In this document: piece after piece, positions 1 to 9,139 of the stretch
How the letters are laid out: the number at the start of each line of letters is the position of its first letter
How positions within the stretch are numbered: position 1 is the first letter of the stretch
Assembly: GCF_030915485.1 (NCBI RefSeq)
Contig: NZ_CP133266.1
Span: 4,096,001 to 4,160,000, forward strand
Length of the DNA: 64,000 nucleotides
Direction of reading: 5' to 3'
From: Neobacillus sp. PS3-40
GTDB taxonomy: Bacteria > Bacillota > Bacilli > Bacillales > Cytobacillaceae
Translations under genes and position numbers: made by a program
Notes under the pieces: generated by a model
Told to the model about the DNA's origin: nothing
What the model saw: only the letters and a program-made list of their open reading frames with translations
Databases searched by the model: none

Positions 1-72
1 TAACCAACAGAACTAATTTCGATAAATTCTGTTGCACATGTCTATGAAGCTGTTTAAGGGGAATATTGGCGT

Positions 73-102
73 AGCCCGTAATCTTATTATTGGGCTTTTT
101 TG
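73..102 (+). terminator. Rho-independent terminator of an upstream gene
   Basis: AGCCC at 73-77 pairs with GGGCT at 92-96 and is followed by a run of T. It probably ends a gene lying left of the window. Confidence 0.6.
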
Positions 103-431
103 TTTGTTTAGCATTTTTCTAAGATCCTTTTTCTCACAAAACAATTCCACTTTTAGAAGGCATTTCTCAGAATAATATTCTTCTGATAGTTTGATTTTAA
201 AAAACTTGACCTACATCAATGTTTTATTACCCAATTCCCATTACGATGATAATGTCCAAAAAGGGTAAAAAGAGAGGTAGAGAACGATGCAATACATAAA
301 CGATGAGTTTCGATAAGGATCTTTAATTATGAATATCTACGATTCTGCCTATTAAACGGCATGTTGAACAAATCATTGTGATAAAACAAGAACTTGGATT
401 TAAATAAAGGCATTTTTTTTTACTGTATGAT

Positions 432-452
432 TGAGAATGATAATCATAATCA
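432..452 (+). promoter_or_regulatory. Fur box (two overlapping 7-1-7 motifs)
   Basis: TGAGAATGATAATCA (432-446) and TGATAATCATAATCA (438-452) overlap by nine bases with a six-base offset. This is the classical arrangement of two Bacillus Fur 7-1-7 half-site pairs (consensus TGATAATNATTATCA). The second copy has one mismatch. It lies upstream of the small membrane gene at 605, suggesting iron-repressed expression of that gene or of a short frame at 496. Confidence 0.8.
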
Positions 453-604
453 TTATTAAAAATATACAGATAAATGTTAAGGGAGTTATATATATATGAC
501 AGTTTATTGTTGGTCGTCTTTTTGAGCTTGAAGATGCATTAAAACAGCATCAATAAAAGCCCTCTATCCCTCATTCGTACGAAATCTTTAAGGAGTTAAT
601 TTTT

Positions 605-883
605 ATGGCTGGCTTTGATAGGAAAAACACTTTCCCAATTGATAAAAATTCGAAAACAATTGAAGATTGGGAGGATCTTGTAAATATTAATGACTTGGTT
701 CTATCATTATTTATTTGCAGTATCACGGCGCTTGGTGGCTATTTCATTGCACCAAATGAACCTCCTATGCCGCTATTCTTCGGACTACTTGGTGCATTAA
801 TTGGATTTGGGATTAGTATTCTTATTACAAAACTGCGCATGACTTTTGATGAGAAGTGTTGCGAGGAAAATAGACTTCATTAA
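605..883 (+). CDS. Small two-TM membrane protein, hypothetical
   Basis: I do not recognise this 92-residue protein. A hydrophilic N-terminus of about 30 residues is followed by two hydrophobic segments (about 31-48 and 54-76), joined by a short proline-rich loop (PNEPPMP). A basic and acidic tail ends in a pair of cysteines (EKCCEEN). It starts at an ATG with an AAGGAG Shine-Dalgarno sequence 9 nt upstream. It stands alone, 150 bp downstream of a Fur box, so an iron-related role or iron-controlled expression is inferred only from position. Confidence 0.65.
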   Translation: MAGFDRKNTFPIDKNSKTIEDWEDLVNINDLVLSLFICSITALGGYFIAPNEPPMPLFFGLLGALIGFGISILITKLRMTFDEKCCEENRLH

Positions 884-1130
884 TTGCTTAAGTTATTCTG
901 TCACACCAATCGCGATGACCATGCCTTTCTACTATCATTTATTCAGTCATTTTTGAACGAATTTGATGATTGTTAGGGCAAACTAGTGATATGTTATTGT
1001 TTTGGAGTAAATAACAGAGCTATTTTATGGTATTATATTTGAGCACCATAGAATTTTGGCAGATTATGCAGTTAATGAAGACTGTACACTTTAAATTATG
1101 GGAGTTTCCCTTGAAAAGTTAGGTGTTTAA

Positions 1131-2081
1131 ATGATCCAACCTACTCAAAAGTCAGCTATTGGTAAGGCACATGGTAAATTGATTTTAGTAGGGGAGCACG
1201 CAGTTGTTTACGGAATGCCTGCGATTGCATTACCCTTTCCCTTAATCGAAGTAACTTCTACGGTTGAGGAAATCCCTGAAACAATCCGATTTGCTTGTGA
1301 ATATTATGATGGACCCCTTTCAATGGTTCCAAAGAAAATGCTAGGAATAGCAGCTTGCATTAATGAAACGTTGAAGTTTTTAAAAAAACCGGCAAATGGT
1401 TTATTGATTCGACTTACTTCGACTATACCACTCGGACGAGGATTAGGTTCGAGTGCGGCAGTAGCGGTAGCTATTGTCAAAAGTCTCTTTGCCTTTTATG
1501 GACAAAACGCGAAACAAAGTGAGTTAATGTCACTCGTCCATATTGCTGAAACGCATGCACATGGTAATCCCAGCGGTGTTGATATGTTTGCTACTGCAAG
1601 TGAAGTTCCGATTTGGTTTCAAAAAGAGAAAAAGATAGCTACCATAAAAATGGGCGCGCCACTCCACCTCGTTGTGGCAGATTCTGGACGAATTGGTGAT
1701 ACTCATGCAGCTGTCAATAGTGTAAGAGAAAATTATCAATCAAATCCAATAAAGACGGAAGAATCTTTGAATCAGCTTCAAGAAATTACGTATGAGGCAA
1801 GGACAGCACTTTCACTTGGCGATACGAAATTACTTGGAAGCCTGCTTAATTTGGCTCAAGATGTGCTAATGGTACTAGGTGTGAGTGATGCCGGGATTAA
1901 TGGACTTGTAGATGCAGCACGGAAAGCAGGAGCCCTCGGCTCAAAACTTACTGGCGGAGGTCGTGGGGGTTGTGTCATAGCACTTGCTAAAAATCCTGCA
2001 CATGCAAAAAGTCTTGAGAACCACTTCATTAAAGCAGGTGCGAGTAAAACCTGGAATTTCACTTTAGGAAATATCAACTAA
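1131..2081 (+). CDS. mvk: Mevalonate kinase
   Basis: It phosphorylates mevalonate to 5-phosphomevalonate with ATP, in the cytoplasmic mevalonate route to isopentenyl diphosphate. It is a GHMP kinase of 316 residues, the usual length. The N-terminal motif GKLILVGEHAVVYG (15-28), the phosphate-binding loop GLGSSAA (104-110), the GNPSGVD segment with the catalytic aspartate (145-151) and the C-terminal KLTGGGRGGC motif are all present. It is first of three mevalonate genes, separated by only 27 bp from the next, so they are probably co-transcribed. The Shine-Dalgarno sequence before this ATG is weak. Most Bacillus relatives use only the MEP pathway, so the cassette is noteworthy. Confidence 0.93.
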   Translation: MIQPTQKSAIGKAHGKLILVGEHAVVYGMPAIALPFPLIEVTSTVEEIPETIRFACEYYDGPLSMVPKKMLGIAACINETLKFLKKPANGLLIRLTSTIPLGRGLGSSAAVAVAIVKSLFAFYGQNAKQSELMSLVHIAETHAHGNPSGVDMFATASEVPIWFQKEKKIATIKMGAPLHLVVADSGRIGDTHAAVNSVRENYQSNPIKTEESLNQLQEITYEARTALSLGDTKLLGSLLNLAQDVLMVLGVSDAGINGLVDAARKAGALGSKLTGGGRGGCVIALAKNPAHAKSLENHFIKAGASKTWNFTLGNIN

Positions 2082-2108
2082 TTTGTCTTATAAAAGGGGG
2101 GGCTGTGA

Positions 2109-3098
2109 ATGAAGGTAACAGCAAAGGCACATACAAATATTGCACTAATAAAATATTGGGGAAAACGAGATGAGTTACTTTTTTTACCGACGAATAGTAG
2201 TCTCTCTATAACCCTAGATAAATTTTATACAACAACAACTGTTCAGTTTTGTACACATCTTTTTGAAGATGTATTTGTACTGAATGGGTATATTGCCAGT
2301 GAGGCTGAGACGCTTAAGATTACCCGTTTTCTTGATCTCATTAGAGGGATTTCGGGAAAAAATTTATTTGCAATGGTGAAATCAACGAACAAAGTTCCAA
2401 CTGCAGCTGGTTTTGCTTCCTCAGCCTCTGGATTTGCAGCATTAGCAGCGGCAGCTACAAAAGCGATTGGCCTGGACCTAGGGTTAAAAGAATTATCACA
2501 AATTGCTAGACAAGGTTCAGGGTCTGCCAGTCGCTCTATCTTTGGTGGTTTTGTTGAGTGGCAAAAGGGTGAAAAAAGAGATGGGACAGACTCATTTGCA
2601 CAGCCCATTCATGTAGATCAAGATTGGAATCTCAGTATTCTCTCTGTTTTATTGACATCTAAGCCTAAAAAAGTGCTAAGCAGAGAAGGCATGAAGCGTA
2701 CCGTGGAAACATCACCATTTTATTCTGCATGGCTTACAGAGGTGGAGAAAGATTTTCTACTAGCGAAAGAAGCGATTAAAAAACATGATTTTGAAATGCT
2801 TGGGACTGTTACAGAAGCAAATGCATTAAAAATGCATGCGACAACACTTGGTGCTGTACCACCATTTATGTATTGGCAAGGTGCCACTATTGATGTGATG
2901 GAACAAGTTCAAGAATTGCGTTCATTGGGCATTCAAGCCTATTTTACAATTGATGCTGGACCGAATGTAAAAGTTATATGTCAACAAAAGGATGAACAAA
3001 GAGTTCGTGAAGCATTGCTCGCAATACCTACTGTTCAGAATGTCTACTCTTCATGTCCTGGACCAGGTGTAACGTATTTATCAGATTCTGAACAATAA
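2109..3098 (+). CDS. mvaD: Diphosphomevalonate decarboxylase
   Basis: It converts mevalonate 5-diphosphate to isopentenyl diphosphate with ATP hydrolysis and loss of CO2. The 329-residue GHMP-fold protein has the family signature IALIKYWGKRD (11-21), the substrate loop PTNSSLS (27-33), the ATP loop PTAAGFASSASGFA (97-110), and an aspartate in TIDAGPNVK near the C-terminus. The start has a strong GGGGGG Shine-Dalgarno stretch. It is the middle gene of the cassette; the gene order kinase-decarboxylase-phosphokinase is that of staphylococci and lactobacilli. About 100 bp separate it from the next gene. Confidence 0.94.
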   Translation: MKVTAKAHTNIALIKYWGKRDELLFLPTNSSLSITLDKFYTTTTVQFCTHLFEDVFVLNGYIASEAETLKITRFLDLIRGISGKNLFAMVKSTNKVPTAAGFASSASGFAALAAAATKAIGLDLGLKELSQIARQGSGSASRSIFGGFVEWQKGEKRDGTDSFAQPIHVDQDWNLSILSVLLTSKPKKVLSREGMKRTVETSPFYSAWLTEVEKDFLLAKEAIKKHDFEMLGTVTEANALKMHATTLGAVPPFMYWQGATIDVMEQVQELRSLGIQAYFTIDAGPNVKVICQQKDEQRVREALLAIPTVQNVYSSCPGPGVTYLSDSEQ

Positions 3099-3201
3099 TA
3101 TGGGGTAAGCATCCAACCAGTCAAAAACATGAAAATCACAAAATAGATCAGACATCGTTGGCTACCACCGAGAGATGTCTGCACATGTGAGGAGAATGAC
3201 A

Positions 3202-4377
3202 ATGACATGTTCAAGTTATTGTGTGAAAGTTCCGGGGAAACTGTTGATTGCTGGCGAATACGCTGTTCTTGAACCAAATCAGCGGGCTGTCGTCATTGCG
3301 ATCAATCGTTATATAACCGTTTATATAGATCAAAGTATTCATAATCAACTTTCATTGCCACAGTTAGGATATGAAAATGTATCATGGGAAATGAATGCAA
3401 AACATGTTCAATTTAATATTTCTGACCCAAAATTAGATTTTATTCAGAATTCAATTAGGGTAGTTAATCAATATTTACAAGAAAATTCGGTAGAATTAAA
3501 ACCATTTAGTCTAACCATTAAGAGTGACCTTGATGACCCAACAACGGGCCGAAAATATGGATTAGGCTCAAGTGCAGCAGTTGTCGTATCTGTTATTTCA
3601 GCCGTTCTAATGTTGCATAGTAGCGATGGAACTATTCGCCCAACGCTTGAAACTGTTTTTAAACTTGCCGCTATTGCACATTTAAAAACACAAAAAAATG
3701 GTTCTGGTGTTGATATTGCCGCATCAACTTTCGGCGGCTGGCTCTGTTATTCAGCATTTAAACCTAACTGGGTCCTAAATGAATTACAGCAAGTGAAAAC
3801 ACTAACAGAGTTAATAGAAAAGCCTTGGCCTAATCTTTCTATTACTCCATTAACTGCACCCACACATCTTAAATTATGTGTAGGATGGACAGGAGAAGCA
3901 GCATCAACAGCTCCTATGATTAAGAAAGTTCAAGAATTTCGTACAAGCAATCTAGAATCATATGCACGTTTTTTGAAGGAAACTTCAGATGCAGTTAATA
4001 GGTTGTTGAAAAGCTTTGAGATAAATGATTGTAATGGTGCCATTGAAAGTCTTACGCAAAACCGCAAAATTCTGATGAGGCTAGGCGAGCAAGCCGGCAT
4101 CAATATTGAAACATCTAAGCTAAAAGATTTAAGTGATTTAGCTGAAACGTTTGGTAGTGGTAAATCATCAGGTGCTGGTGGCGGGGATTGTGGAATTGCT
4201 TTCTTAAAAGAAGACGGTCAAATTGAGGAACTATATAAAGCATGGAAAAATGCCGGTGTCATTCCTTTAAAATTAAGTGTTTCTGAAGAAGGCGCATCTG
4301 TAACAGAATATAACTCTGAAATATCGATGAATGAATATAACCATGAAGTCTCCACAAAAGAATATAGTTATCAATAA
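3202..4377 (+). CDS. mvaK2: Phosphomevalonate kinase
   Basis: It phosphorylates 5-phosphomevalonate to the diphosphate, the step before MvaD. It is a GHMP kinase with VPGKLLIAGEYAVL near the N-terminus, YGLGSSAAVVVS as phosphate loop, and SGAGGGDCGIAF as the C-terminal motif. I place the start at ATG 3202 because AGGAG lies 7 nt upstream; in-frame ATGs at 3175 and 3196 lack good spacing. The last 25 or so residues hold a degenerate repeat (EYNSEIS, EYNHEVS, EYSYQ) that is not part of the usual fold and may be a late extension. Isopentenyl diphosphate isomerase and HMG-CoA genes are not in the window. Confidence 0.92.
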   Translation: MTCSSYCVKVPGKLLIAGEYAVLEPNQRAVVIAINRYITVYIDQSIHNQLSLPQLGYENVSWEMNAKHVQFNISDPKLDFIQNSIRVVNQYLQENSVELKPFSLTIKSDLDDPTTGRKYGLGSSAAVVVSVISAVLMLHSSDGTIRPTLETVFKLAAIAHLKTQKNGSGVDIAASTFGGWLCYSAFKPNWVLNELQQVKTLTELIEKPWPNLSITPLTAPTHLKLCVGWTGEAASTAPMIKKVQEFRTSNLESYARFLKETSDAVNRLLKSFEINDCNGAIESLTQNRKILMRLGEQAGINIETSKLKDLSDLAETFGSGKSSGAGGGDCGIAFLKEDGQIEELYKAWKNAGVIPLKLSVSEEGASVTEYNSEISMNEYNHEVSTKEYSYQ

Positions 4378-4394
4378 TAGACAATCTTAACGAT

Positions 4395-4408
4395 ATTTAC
4401 ATGTAAAT
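4395..4408. promoter_or_regulatory. 14-bp perfect palindrome upstream of norB
   Basis: ATTTACATGTAAAT is a perfect inverted repeat between mvaK2 and the nitric oxide reductase gene. It could bind a nitric oxide or anaerobiosis regulator. The protein that recognises it is unknown to me. Confidence 0.35.
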
Positions 4409-4440
4409 CGATTTTTAACATGTGATCGTTATTAATATTA

Positions 4441-4458
4441 TTGTGAATATTTTCACAA
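4441..4458 (+). promoter_or_regulatory. Fnr box upstream of norB
   Basis: TTGTGAATATTTTCACAA contains TGTGA-N6-TCACA, the Fnr consensus of Bacillus. A TATAAT element follows at 4472-4477. The box centre is about 25 bp above the -10 centre, slightly closer than the usual class II position. Oxygen-limited expression of norB is the natural reading. Confidence 0.75.
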
Positions 4459-4513
4459 ATTTATAGATTATTATAATAGATAGAGATATAGACTTCTGAA
4501 AGAGGTAAAATAT

Positions 4514-6877
4514 ATGGAAGCCAAAAAATTAGGATCAAACCTGGGAAAACAAAATAAAGTAAAACGAAGCTTTATTAAAACAGTATGTGTAACCGTACTA
4601 CTATTAGTTTTTACTGTATTATTAGTAGGGGGATATTGGATTTTTAAAACACAAGCACCACGACCTCTTGTAACAGATTCACATGGACAAGTACTATTTA
4701 CAAAGGATTCAATCAAGGGTGGACAAGCTGTTTTCCAAAAATATGCATTAATGGACTATGGAACAGTTTTAGGAAATGGATCATACATGGGTCCAGACTA
4801 TACAGCAGAAGCATTGAAAATCTACACTGGGGGCATGCAGGATTTCCATGCAAATAAAAAAGATGGTGTCCCATTTGCTAAACTATCAAAAGATGAGCAA
4901 ACTGTCATTCGTGAAAATGTTAAAAATGAAATACGTAAAAATCGCTATATCAAAAAGACAGACACGCTTGTTTTGACAGATGCACAGGCATATGGTTTAA
5001 AACAGGTAGAAAACTATTACCATACGATATTTACAAAGGGTGATGGTTGGGGATTACAACCAAACTTAATTAAAGAATCAGATTTACCAGCTAAGAATCG
5101 TGCTTGGGTTGGTAAAGGTGATCAAATAAAACAAATATCTGATTTCTTCTTCTGGACGGCATGGTTATCAAGTACAGATCGTCCAAATGATAAAATTTCT
5201 TATACAAATAACTGGCCTTATTATAAAGATGCAGGAAATATGTTGACCTACTCGTCTATTTTCTGGAGTGGGGCAAGTATTACGATTCTATCATTATTCA
5301 TGGGTTTAATACTTTATTTCTTCTATCGCTACCATTTAGGGATGAAAGAGGCATATACGCCTGGTAATTTCCCAAGAATAGATTTAAACAAAATACCTGT
5401 TACATCCTCACAGGTAAAAGCAGGTAAATATTTTGTAATTGTATCGATTCTGTTCTTCATACAGGTTATGTTTGGTGCGCTACTTGCTCACTATTATACG
5501 GAACCAGAGAGTTTCTTTGGAATAAAATGGATTACAAAACTATTACCATTCAGTATTGCAAAAGGAATACACCTTCAATTGGCAATCTTCTGGATTGCAA
5601 CTGCATGGCTTGGTTTAGGTATTTATGTGGCACCACTTGTTGGTGGACACGAACCTAAACGACAAGGGTTATTAGTTGATATATTATTCTGGGCATTAGT
5701 AGTCTTAGTATTTGGTAGTACGCTAGGACAATGGTTAGGTGTGAAAGGATACCTTGGGAATGGCTGGTTTATGTTTGGTCATCAAGGCTGGGAATACCTA
5801 GAATTAGGAAGATTCTGGCAGTATATTTTAGCGCTTGGAATGGTCATTTGGCTATTCATTATGTATCGAGGAATAAGGAGTGCCTTAAAGCGTGAAACTG
5901 ATCGAGGTGGTCTTGTTCATCTCTTATTCTACGCATCTATTGCTGTTCCATTATTCTATTGCTTTGCCTTTTTCATTCAACCAAATACAAGCTACACAAT
6001 GGCTGATTACTGGCGTTGGTGGATTGTTCACTTATGGGTGGAAGGGATCTTTGAAGTGTTTGCCGTTGTAGTTATTGGGTTCTTATTGGTTCAAATGAAA
6101 CTCGTAACAAAGAGTTCAACTGTTAAATCATTAATTTTCCAAATTACGATTCTATTAGGCAGTGGAGTTATTGGGATTGGACACCATTATTACTATAATG
6201 GTTCGGCAGAAGTTTGGATTGCTCTAGGTTCAATCTTCTCAGCCTTAGAAATTATTCCACTTACATTATTGATTCTTGAAGCATATGAACAATACAAAAT
6301 GCTTCGAGATGGTGGAGTTGACTTCCCATACAAATCAACTTTCTGGTTCTTAATTTCAACAGCACTGTGGAACTTAATCGGAGCAGGGGTATTAGGATTC
6401 TTGATCAATCTACCAGCTGTAAACTATTTTGAACACGGTCAGCAATTAACACCTGCACACGGGCATGCTGCTATGATGGGTGTTTACGGAATGTTCGCCA
6501 TTTCGCTACTTTTATTCTCATTAAGAAATATCGTAAAACCCGAAGCATGGAATGATAAACTATTAAAATTTGTTTGCTGGATGTTAAATGTCGGTTTAGC
6601 AGGAATGGTGTTCATTTCATTATTGCCAATTGGATTAGTGCAGTTAAAACTTGCCTATGATAAAGGGTACTGGGCATCACGTGATCCAAAAACCTATTTT
6701 AGCATGGATATTGTTCATAATTTACTACTATTTAGAGCCGTTCCGGATACCATTTTCTTAATTGGTGTTATTGCGTTAGTCGTCTTCTGTGTAAAGGCAT
6801 TCTTTAATCTACGTAAACCAACACATGGAGAAAATGAGCCATTACCAGTAAGAGATTTAACAATAGATGAAGATTAA
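4514..6877 (+). CDS. norB: Quinol-dependent nitric oxide reductase (qNOR)
   Basis: It reduces two NO to N2O at a haem b3/non-haem iron site in the cytoplasmic membrane, taking electrons from quinol. At 787 residues it is the fused single-subunit type. One N-terminal membrane helix (about 22-46) is followed by a roughly 200-residue outside domain replacing the separate NorC, then about 13 helices. Haem and iron histidines lie in KGIHLQLAIFWIA, MFGHQGWEY, WWIVHLWVEGIFEVF and TPAHGHAAMMGVYG. The start has GAGG 8 nt upstream. An Fnr box lies upstream and a terminator follows. It acts in NO detoxification or denitrification; no nitrite reductase is nearby. Confidence 0.95.
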   Translation: MEAKKLGSNLGKQNKVKRSFIKTVCVTVLLLVFTVLLVGGYWIFKTQAPRPLVTDSHGQVLFTKDSIKGGQAVFQKYALMDYGTVLGNGSYMGPDYTAEALKIYTGGMQDFHANKKDGVPFAKLSKDEQTVIRENVKNEIRKNRYIKKTDTLVLTDAQAYGLKQVENYYHTIFTKGDGWGLQPNLIKESDLPAKNRAWVGKGDQIKQISDFFFWTAWLSSTDRPNDKISYTNNWPYYKDAGNMLTYSSIFWSGASITILSLFMGLILYFFYRYHLGMKEAYTPGNFPRIDLNKIPVTSSQVKAGKYFVIVSILFFIQVMFGALLAHYYTEPESFFGIKWITKLLPFSIAKGIHLQLAIFWIATAWLGLGIYVAPLVGGHEPKRQGLLVDILFWALVVLVFGSTLGQWLGVKGYLGNGWFMFGHQGWEYLELGRFWQYILALGMVIWLFIMYRGIRSALKRETDRGGLVHLLFYASIAVPLFYCFAFFIQPNTSYTMADYWRWWIVHLWVEGIFEVFAVVVIGFLLVQMKLVTKSSTVKSLIFQITILLGSGVIGIGHHYYYNGSAEVWIALGSIFSALEIIPLTLLILEAYEQYKMLRDGGVDFPYKSTFWFLISTALWNLIGAGVLGFLINLPAVNYFEHGQQLTPAHGHAAMMGVYGMFAISLLLFSLRNIVKPEAWNDKLLKFVCWMLNVGLAGMVFISLLPIGLVQLKLAYDKGYWASRDPKTYFSMDIVHNLLLFRAVPDTIFLIGVIALVVFCVKAFFNLRKPTHGENEPLPVRDLTIDED

Positions 6878-6887
6878 TTATAAAAGT

Positions 6888-6921
6888 GCCATAGAGATAA
6901 GTTTGTCTCTATGGCTTTTTC
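6888..6921 (+). terminator. norB terminator
   Basis: GCCATAGAGA (6888-6897) pairs with TCTCTATGGC (6906-6915), followed by TTTTTC. Confidence 0.85.
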
Positions 6922-6998
6922 TTTTGAAAAAGTAATAGGTAATTAGTAAAGTTGAATTCCACTCCAATTAACAATGAGACTTAACACAGCAAATAAAA

Positions 6999-7024
6999 TC
7001 AAAAACCCTTACCAAGTGTAAGGG
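6999..7024 (-). terminator. Terminator of the yhfH-like gene
   Basis: CCCTTAC and GTAAGGG form a seven-pair stem (7006-7024). Read on the minus strand it is followed by TTTTTGATTTT. Confidence 0.75.
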
Positions 7025-7038
7025 AATTATCAGACATT

Positions 7039-7167
7039 CTATTTATTATGTTCTCCGCAACAACCTACACATTCATCTAAATATGACTCGTGCATTTCCT
7101 CCATTTCGCAACCACATTCTTTGCATTCCTTCTTTGGTAAGTTATGGTAAAAATCCAAGTTCAACAT
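7039..7167 (-). CDS. yhfH: YhfH-like small cysteine-rich protein
   Basis: The product is 42 residues: it opens MLNLDFYHNLPKKECKECG and ends in DECVGCCGEHNK. The pattern FYHNLP, CxxCG, EMEE, H and CxxCC matches my memory of the small YhfH family of Bacillus, a putative zinc-ribbon peptide of unknown role. The start follows an excellent AGGAGG Shine-Dalgarno sequence and a terminator lies directly downstream, which supports it as a real single-gene unit. It is convergent with norB. Confidence 0.7.
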   Translation of the reverse strand: MLNLDFYHNLPKKECKECGCEMEEMHESYLDECVGCCGEHNK

Positions 7168-7617
7168 ATTTATTACCTCCTGTGTATTATTTGTTTTTTA
7201 TTGTACTACAACAATATAAGAATATCAATATCTGTTATACACAATAATCTACAAAATAGTAAAAATATTTTGATTATACCGGTTTCAATGTAAATAACAC
7301 TTTATTTTTTTACAAAAATATCCATAATTACCATACTATGCACCACCAATGGACAATTGTATTTTGACAGTGAATGCAGTTACAAACTCTAAAATTTTTT
7401 ATCTATTTCATCGAATTATCTTGGTTTTTAGGAAGACAGCTACTGCCTAATTCGCTATAGTAAGGGTGGGACAAGATTATTCGCTAATTCGAGCTTGGTA
7501 ATTATAACTGTGCTTTTGTCTTTGAACTTTGGAGTGGCTTGCCAATTAGTGAGTTTTCTTATCATGAATAAGAGGGACTGTCGAAATTGATAGTTTTTCA
7601 AAAAAGGTGGAATTGGG
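7168..7617. other. 450-bp AT-rich intergenic region before aspA
   Basis: No gene was seen on either strand. It should hold the promoters of the yhfH-like gene (leftwards) and aspA (rightwards). A TTGACA at 7364-7369 is present, but the best -10 (TCTAAA, 18-bp spacer) is poor. An aspA transcript starting there would have a leader of about 220 nt. Confidence 0.4.
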
Positions 7618-9042
7618 ATGTCAACAGACAACAAAAGAATGGAACATGATTTTTTAGGGGAAAAAGAAATACCTGCTGATGTATATTATGGTATCCAAAC
7701 ACTACGAGCTATTGAAAATTTTCCAATAACAGGCTACCGCGTTAATGGAGATTTAATTCAGGCATTAGCAATGGTAAAAAAAGCAGCTGCTATTGCAAAT
7801 ATGAATACATCACGTTTGTATAGTGGATTGGGTGAAGCCATCTGTACAGCCGCCGATGAAATGATTGAAGGTAAGTGGCTCGACCAGTTTATTGTTGATC
7901 CAATTCAAGGTGGAGCTGGAACATCAATGAATATGAATATTAACGAGATTATTGCCAACCGTGCTCTTGAACTGCTTGGGCATGAAAAGGGTGCATATAT
8001 TCATTTAAGTCCAAATAGTCATGTAAATATGTCGCAATCTACAAATGATGTATTTCCAACAGCAATACATATAGCAACTCTTAATTTATTAGAAAAATTA
8101 CTTGAAACGATGAATCATATGCATGATACCTTCAAGAAAAAGGCTGTGCAATTTGAACATGTGATAAAAATGGGACGTACTCATCTTCAAGATGCTGTTC
8201 CAATCCGTCTCGGACAAGAATTCGAGGCATATAGTCGCGTCGTTGAACGTGATATTAACAGGATTAAGCAATCACGCAACCATTTATATGAAGTAAATAT
8301 GGGCGCTACAGCTGTAGGAACGGGATTAAATGCAGACCCAAGTTATATTATTGATGTAGTAAAACAATTGGCGGAAATTAGTGGATTGCCACTAGTTAAT
8401 GCCGAACATTTGGTGGATGCAACGCAGAATACAGATTCATATACAGAGGTTTCTGCAGCGCTTAAGGTTTGTATGATGAATATGTCAAAAATCGCCAATG
8501 ATTTGAGAATGATGGCTTCAGGACCTCGAACTGGGTTAGCAGAAATTTCACTACCAGCACGTCAACCAGGCTCTTCGATTATGCCAGGAAAAGTAAACCC
8601 TGTCATGGCAGAATTGATCAATCAAATTGCATTCCAAGTAATCGGAAATGACCATACTATTTGCTTAGCTTCTGAAGCGGGCCAACTTGAGTTGAACGTT
8701 ATGGAACCTGTTTTAGTTTTTAACTTGCTACAGTCAATTAGTATCATGAATAATGGATTCCGCACCTTTACAGATAATTGTTTAGTAGGCATTGAAGCTA
8801 ATGAAGCTCGTCTTAAAGAATATGTAGAAAAAAGTGTTGGAATTATCACAGCTGTAAATCCACATATTGGCTATGAAGTAGCAGCAAGAATTGCCAGAGA
8901 AGCGACTGAAAGTGGAAAGTCAGTTCGGGAATTATGCCTTCTGCATGATGTCCTTACAGAGGAAGAATTAGATCAAATCCTAAATATTTACGAAATGACC
9001 AAACCAGGTATTGCTGGTGCAGCACTTCTAGATAGAGATTAA
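7618..9042 (+). CDS. aspA: Aspartate ammonia-lyase (aspartase)
   Basis: It deaminates L-aspartate to fumarate and ammonia in the cytoplasm, feeding the citric acid cycle. The 474-residue protein belongs to the aspartase/fumarase superfamily. It has the SS-loop signature GSSIMPGKVNP, GRTHLQDAVP and the substrate segment SQSTNDVFPT. The first residues (RMEHDFLGEKEIP) are typical of aspartase rather than fumarase. The ATG lies 7 nt after AAGGTGG. No asparaginase gene (ansA) precedes it, unlike the B. subtilis ansAB pair. A strong terminator follows immediately. Confidence 0.93.
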   Translation: MSTDNKRMEHDFLGEKEIPADVYYGIQTLRAIENFPITGYRVNGDLIQALAMVKKAAAIANMNTSRLYSGLGEAICTAADEMIEGKWLDQFIVDPIQGGAGTSMNMNINEIIANRALELLGHEKGAYIHLSPNSHVNMSQSTNDVFPTAIHIATLNLLEKLLETMNHMHDTFKKKAVQFEHVIKMGRTHLQDAVPIRLGQEFEAYSRVVERDINRIKQSRNHLYEVNMGATAVGTGLNADPSYIIDVVKQLAEISGLPLVNAEHLVDATQNTDSYTEVSAALKVCMMNMSKIANDLRMMASGPRTGLAEISLPARQPGSSIMPGKVNPVMAELINQIAFQVIGNDHTICLASEAGQLELNVMEPVLVFNLLQSISIMNNGFRTFTDNCLVGIEANEARLKEYVEKSVGIITAVNPHIGYEVAARIAREATESGKSVRELCLLHDVLTEEELDQILNIYEMTKPGIAGAALLDRD

Positions 9043-9057
9043 GTATATAAAAGGTGA

Positions 9058-9095
9058 CAGGCACCATCCAAAAATTGGATGGTGCCTGTTTTGTT
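9058..9095 (+). terminator. aspA terminator, REP-like hairpin
   Basis: CAGGCACCATCC pairs perfectly with GGATGGTGCCTG across a 7-nt loop (9058-9088), followed by a T-rich tail. A very similar hairpin (GCCAGGAACCATCC/GGATGGTTCCTGGC) sits at 31658, so this is a repeated terminator-like element. Confidence 0.85.
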
Positions 9096-9139
9096 ATAAT
9101 AAGAGAGCTTAATTTTTTGATGTGTATAGTGTAAGGTGC

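Larger units (their letters stand above)
1..604. other. Left-edge intergenic region
   Basis: No convincing protein gene was found here. It holds a terminator near the edge, a Fur box and a very short reading frame. That frame starts with ATG at 496 behind a GGGAG sequence and stops after nine codons. The +1 frame then stays open for a further 17 codons ending at a TAA near 556, so a small Fur-controlled gene may have been frameshifted, but this is speculative. Confidence 0.4.
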
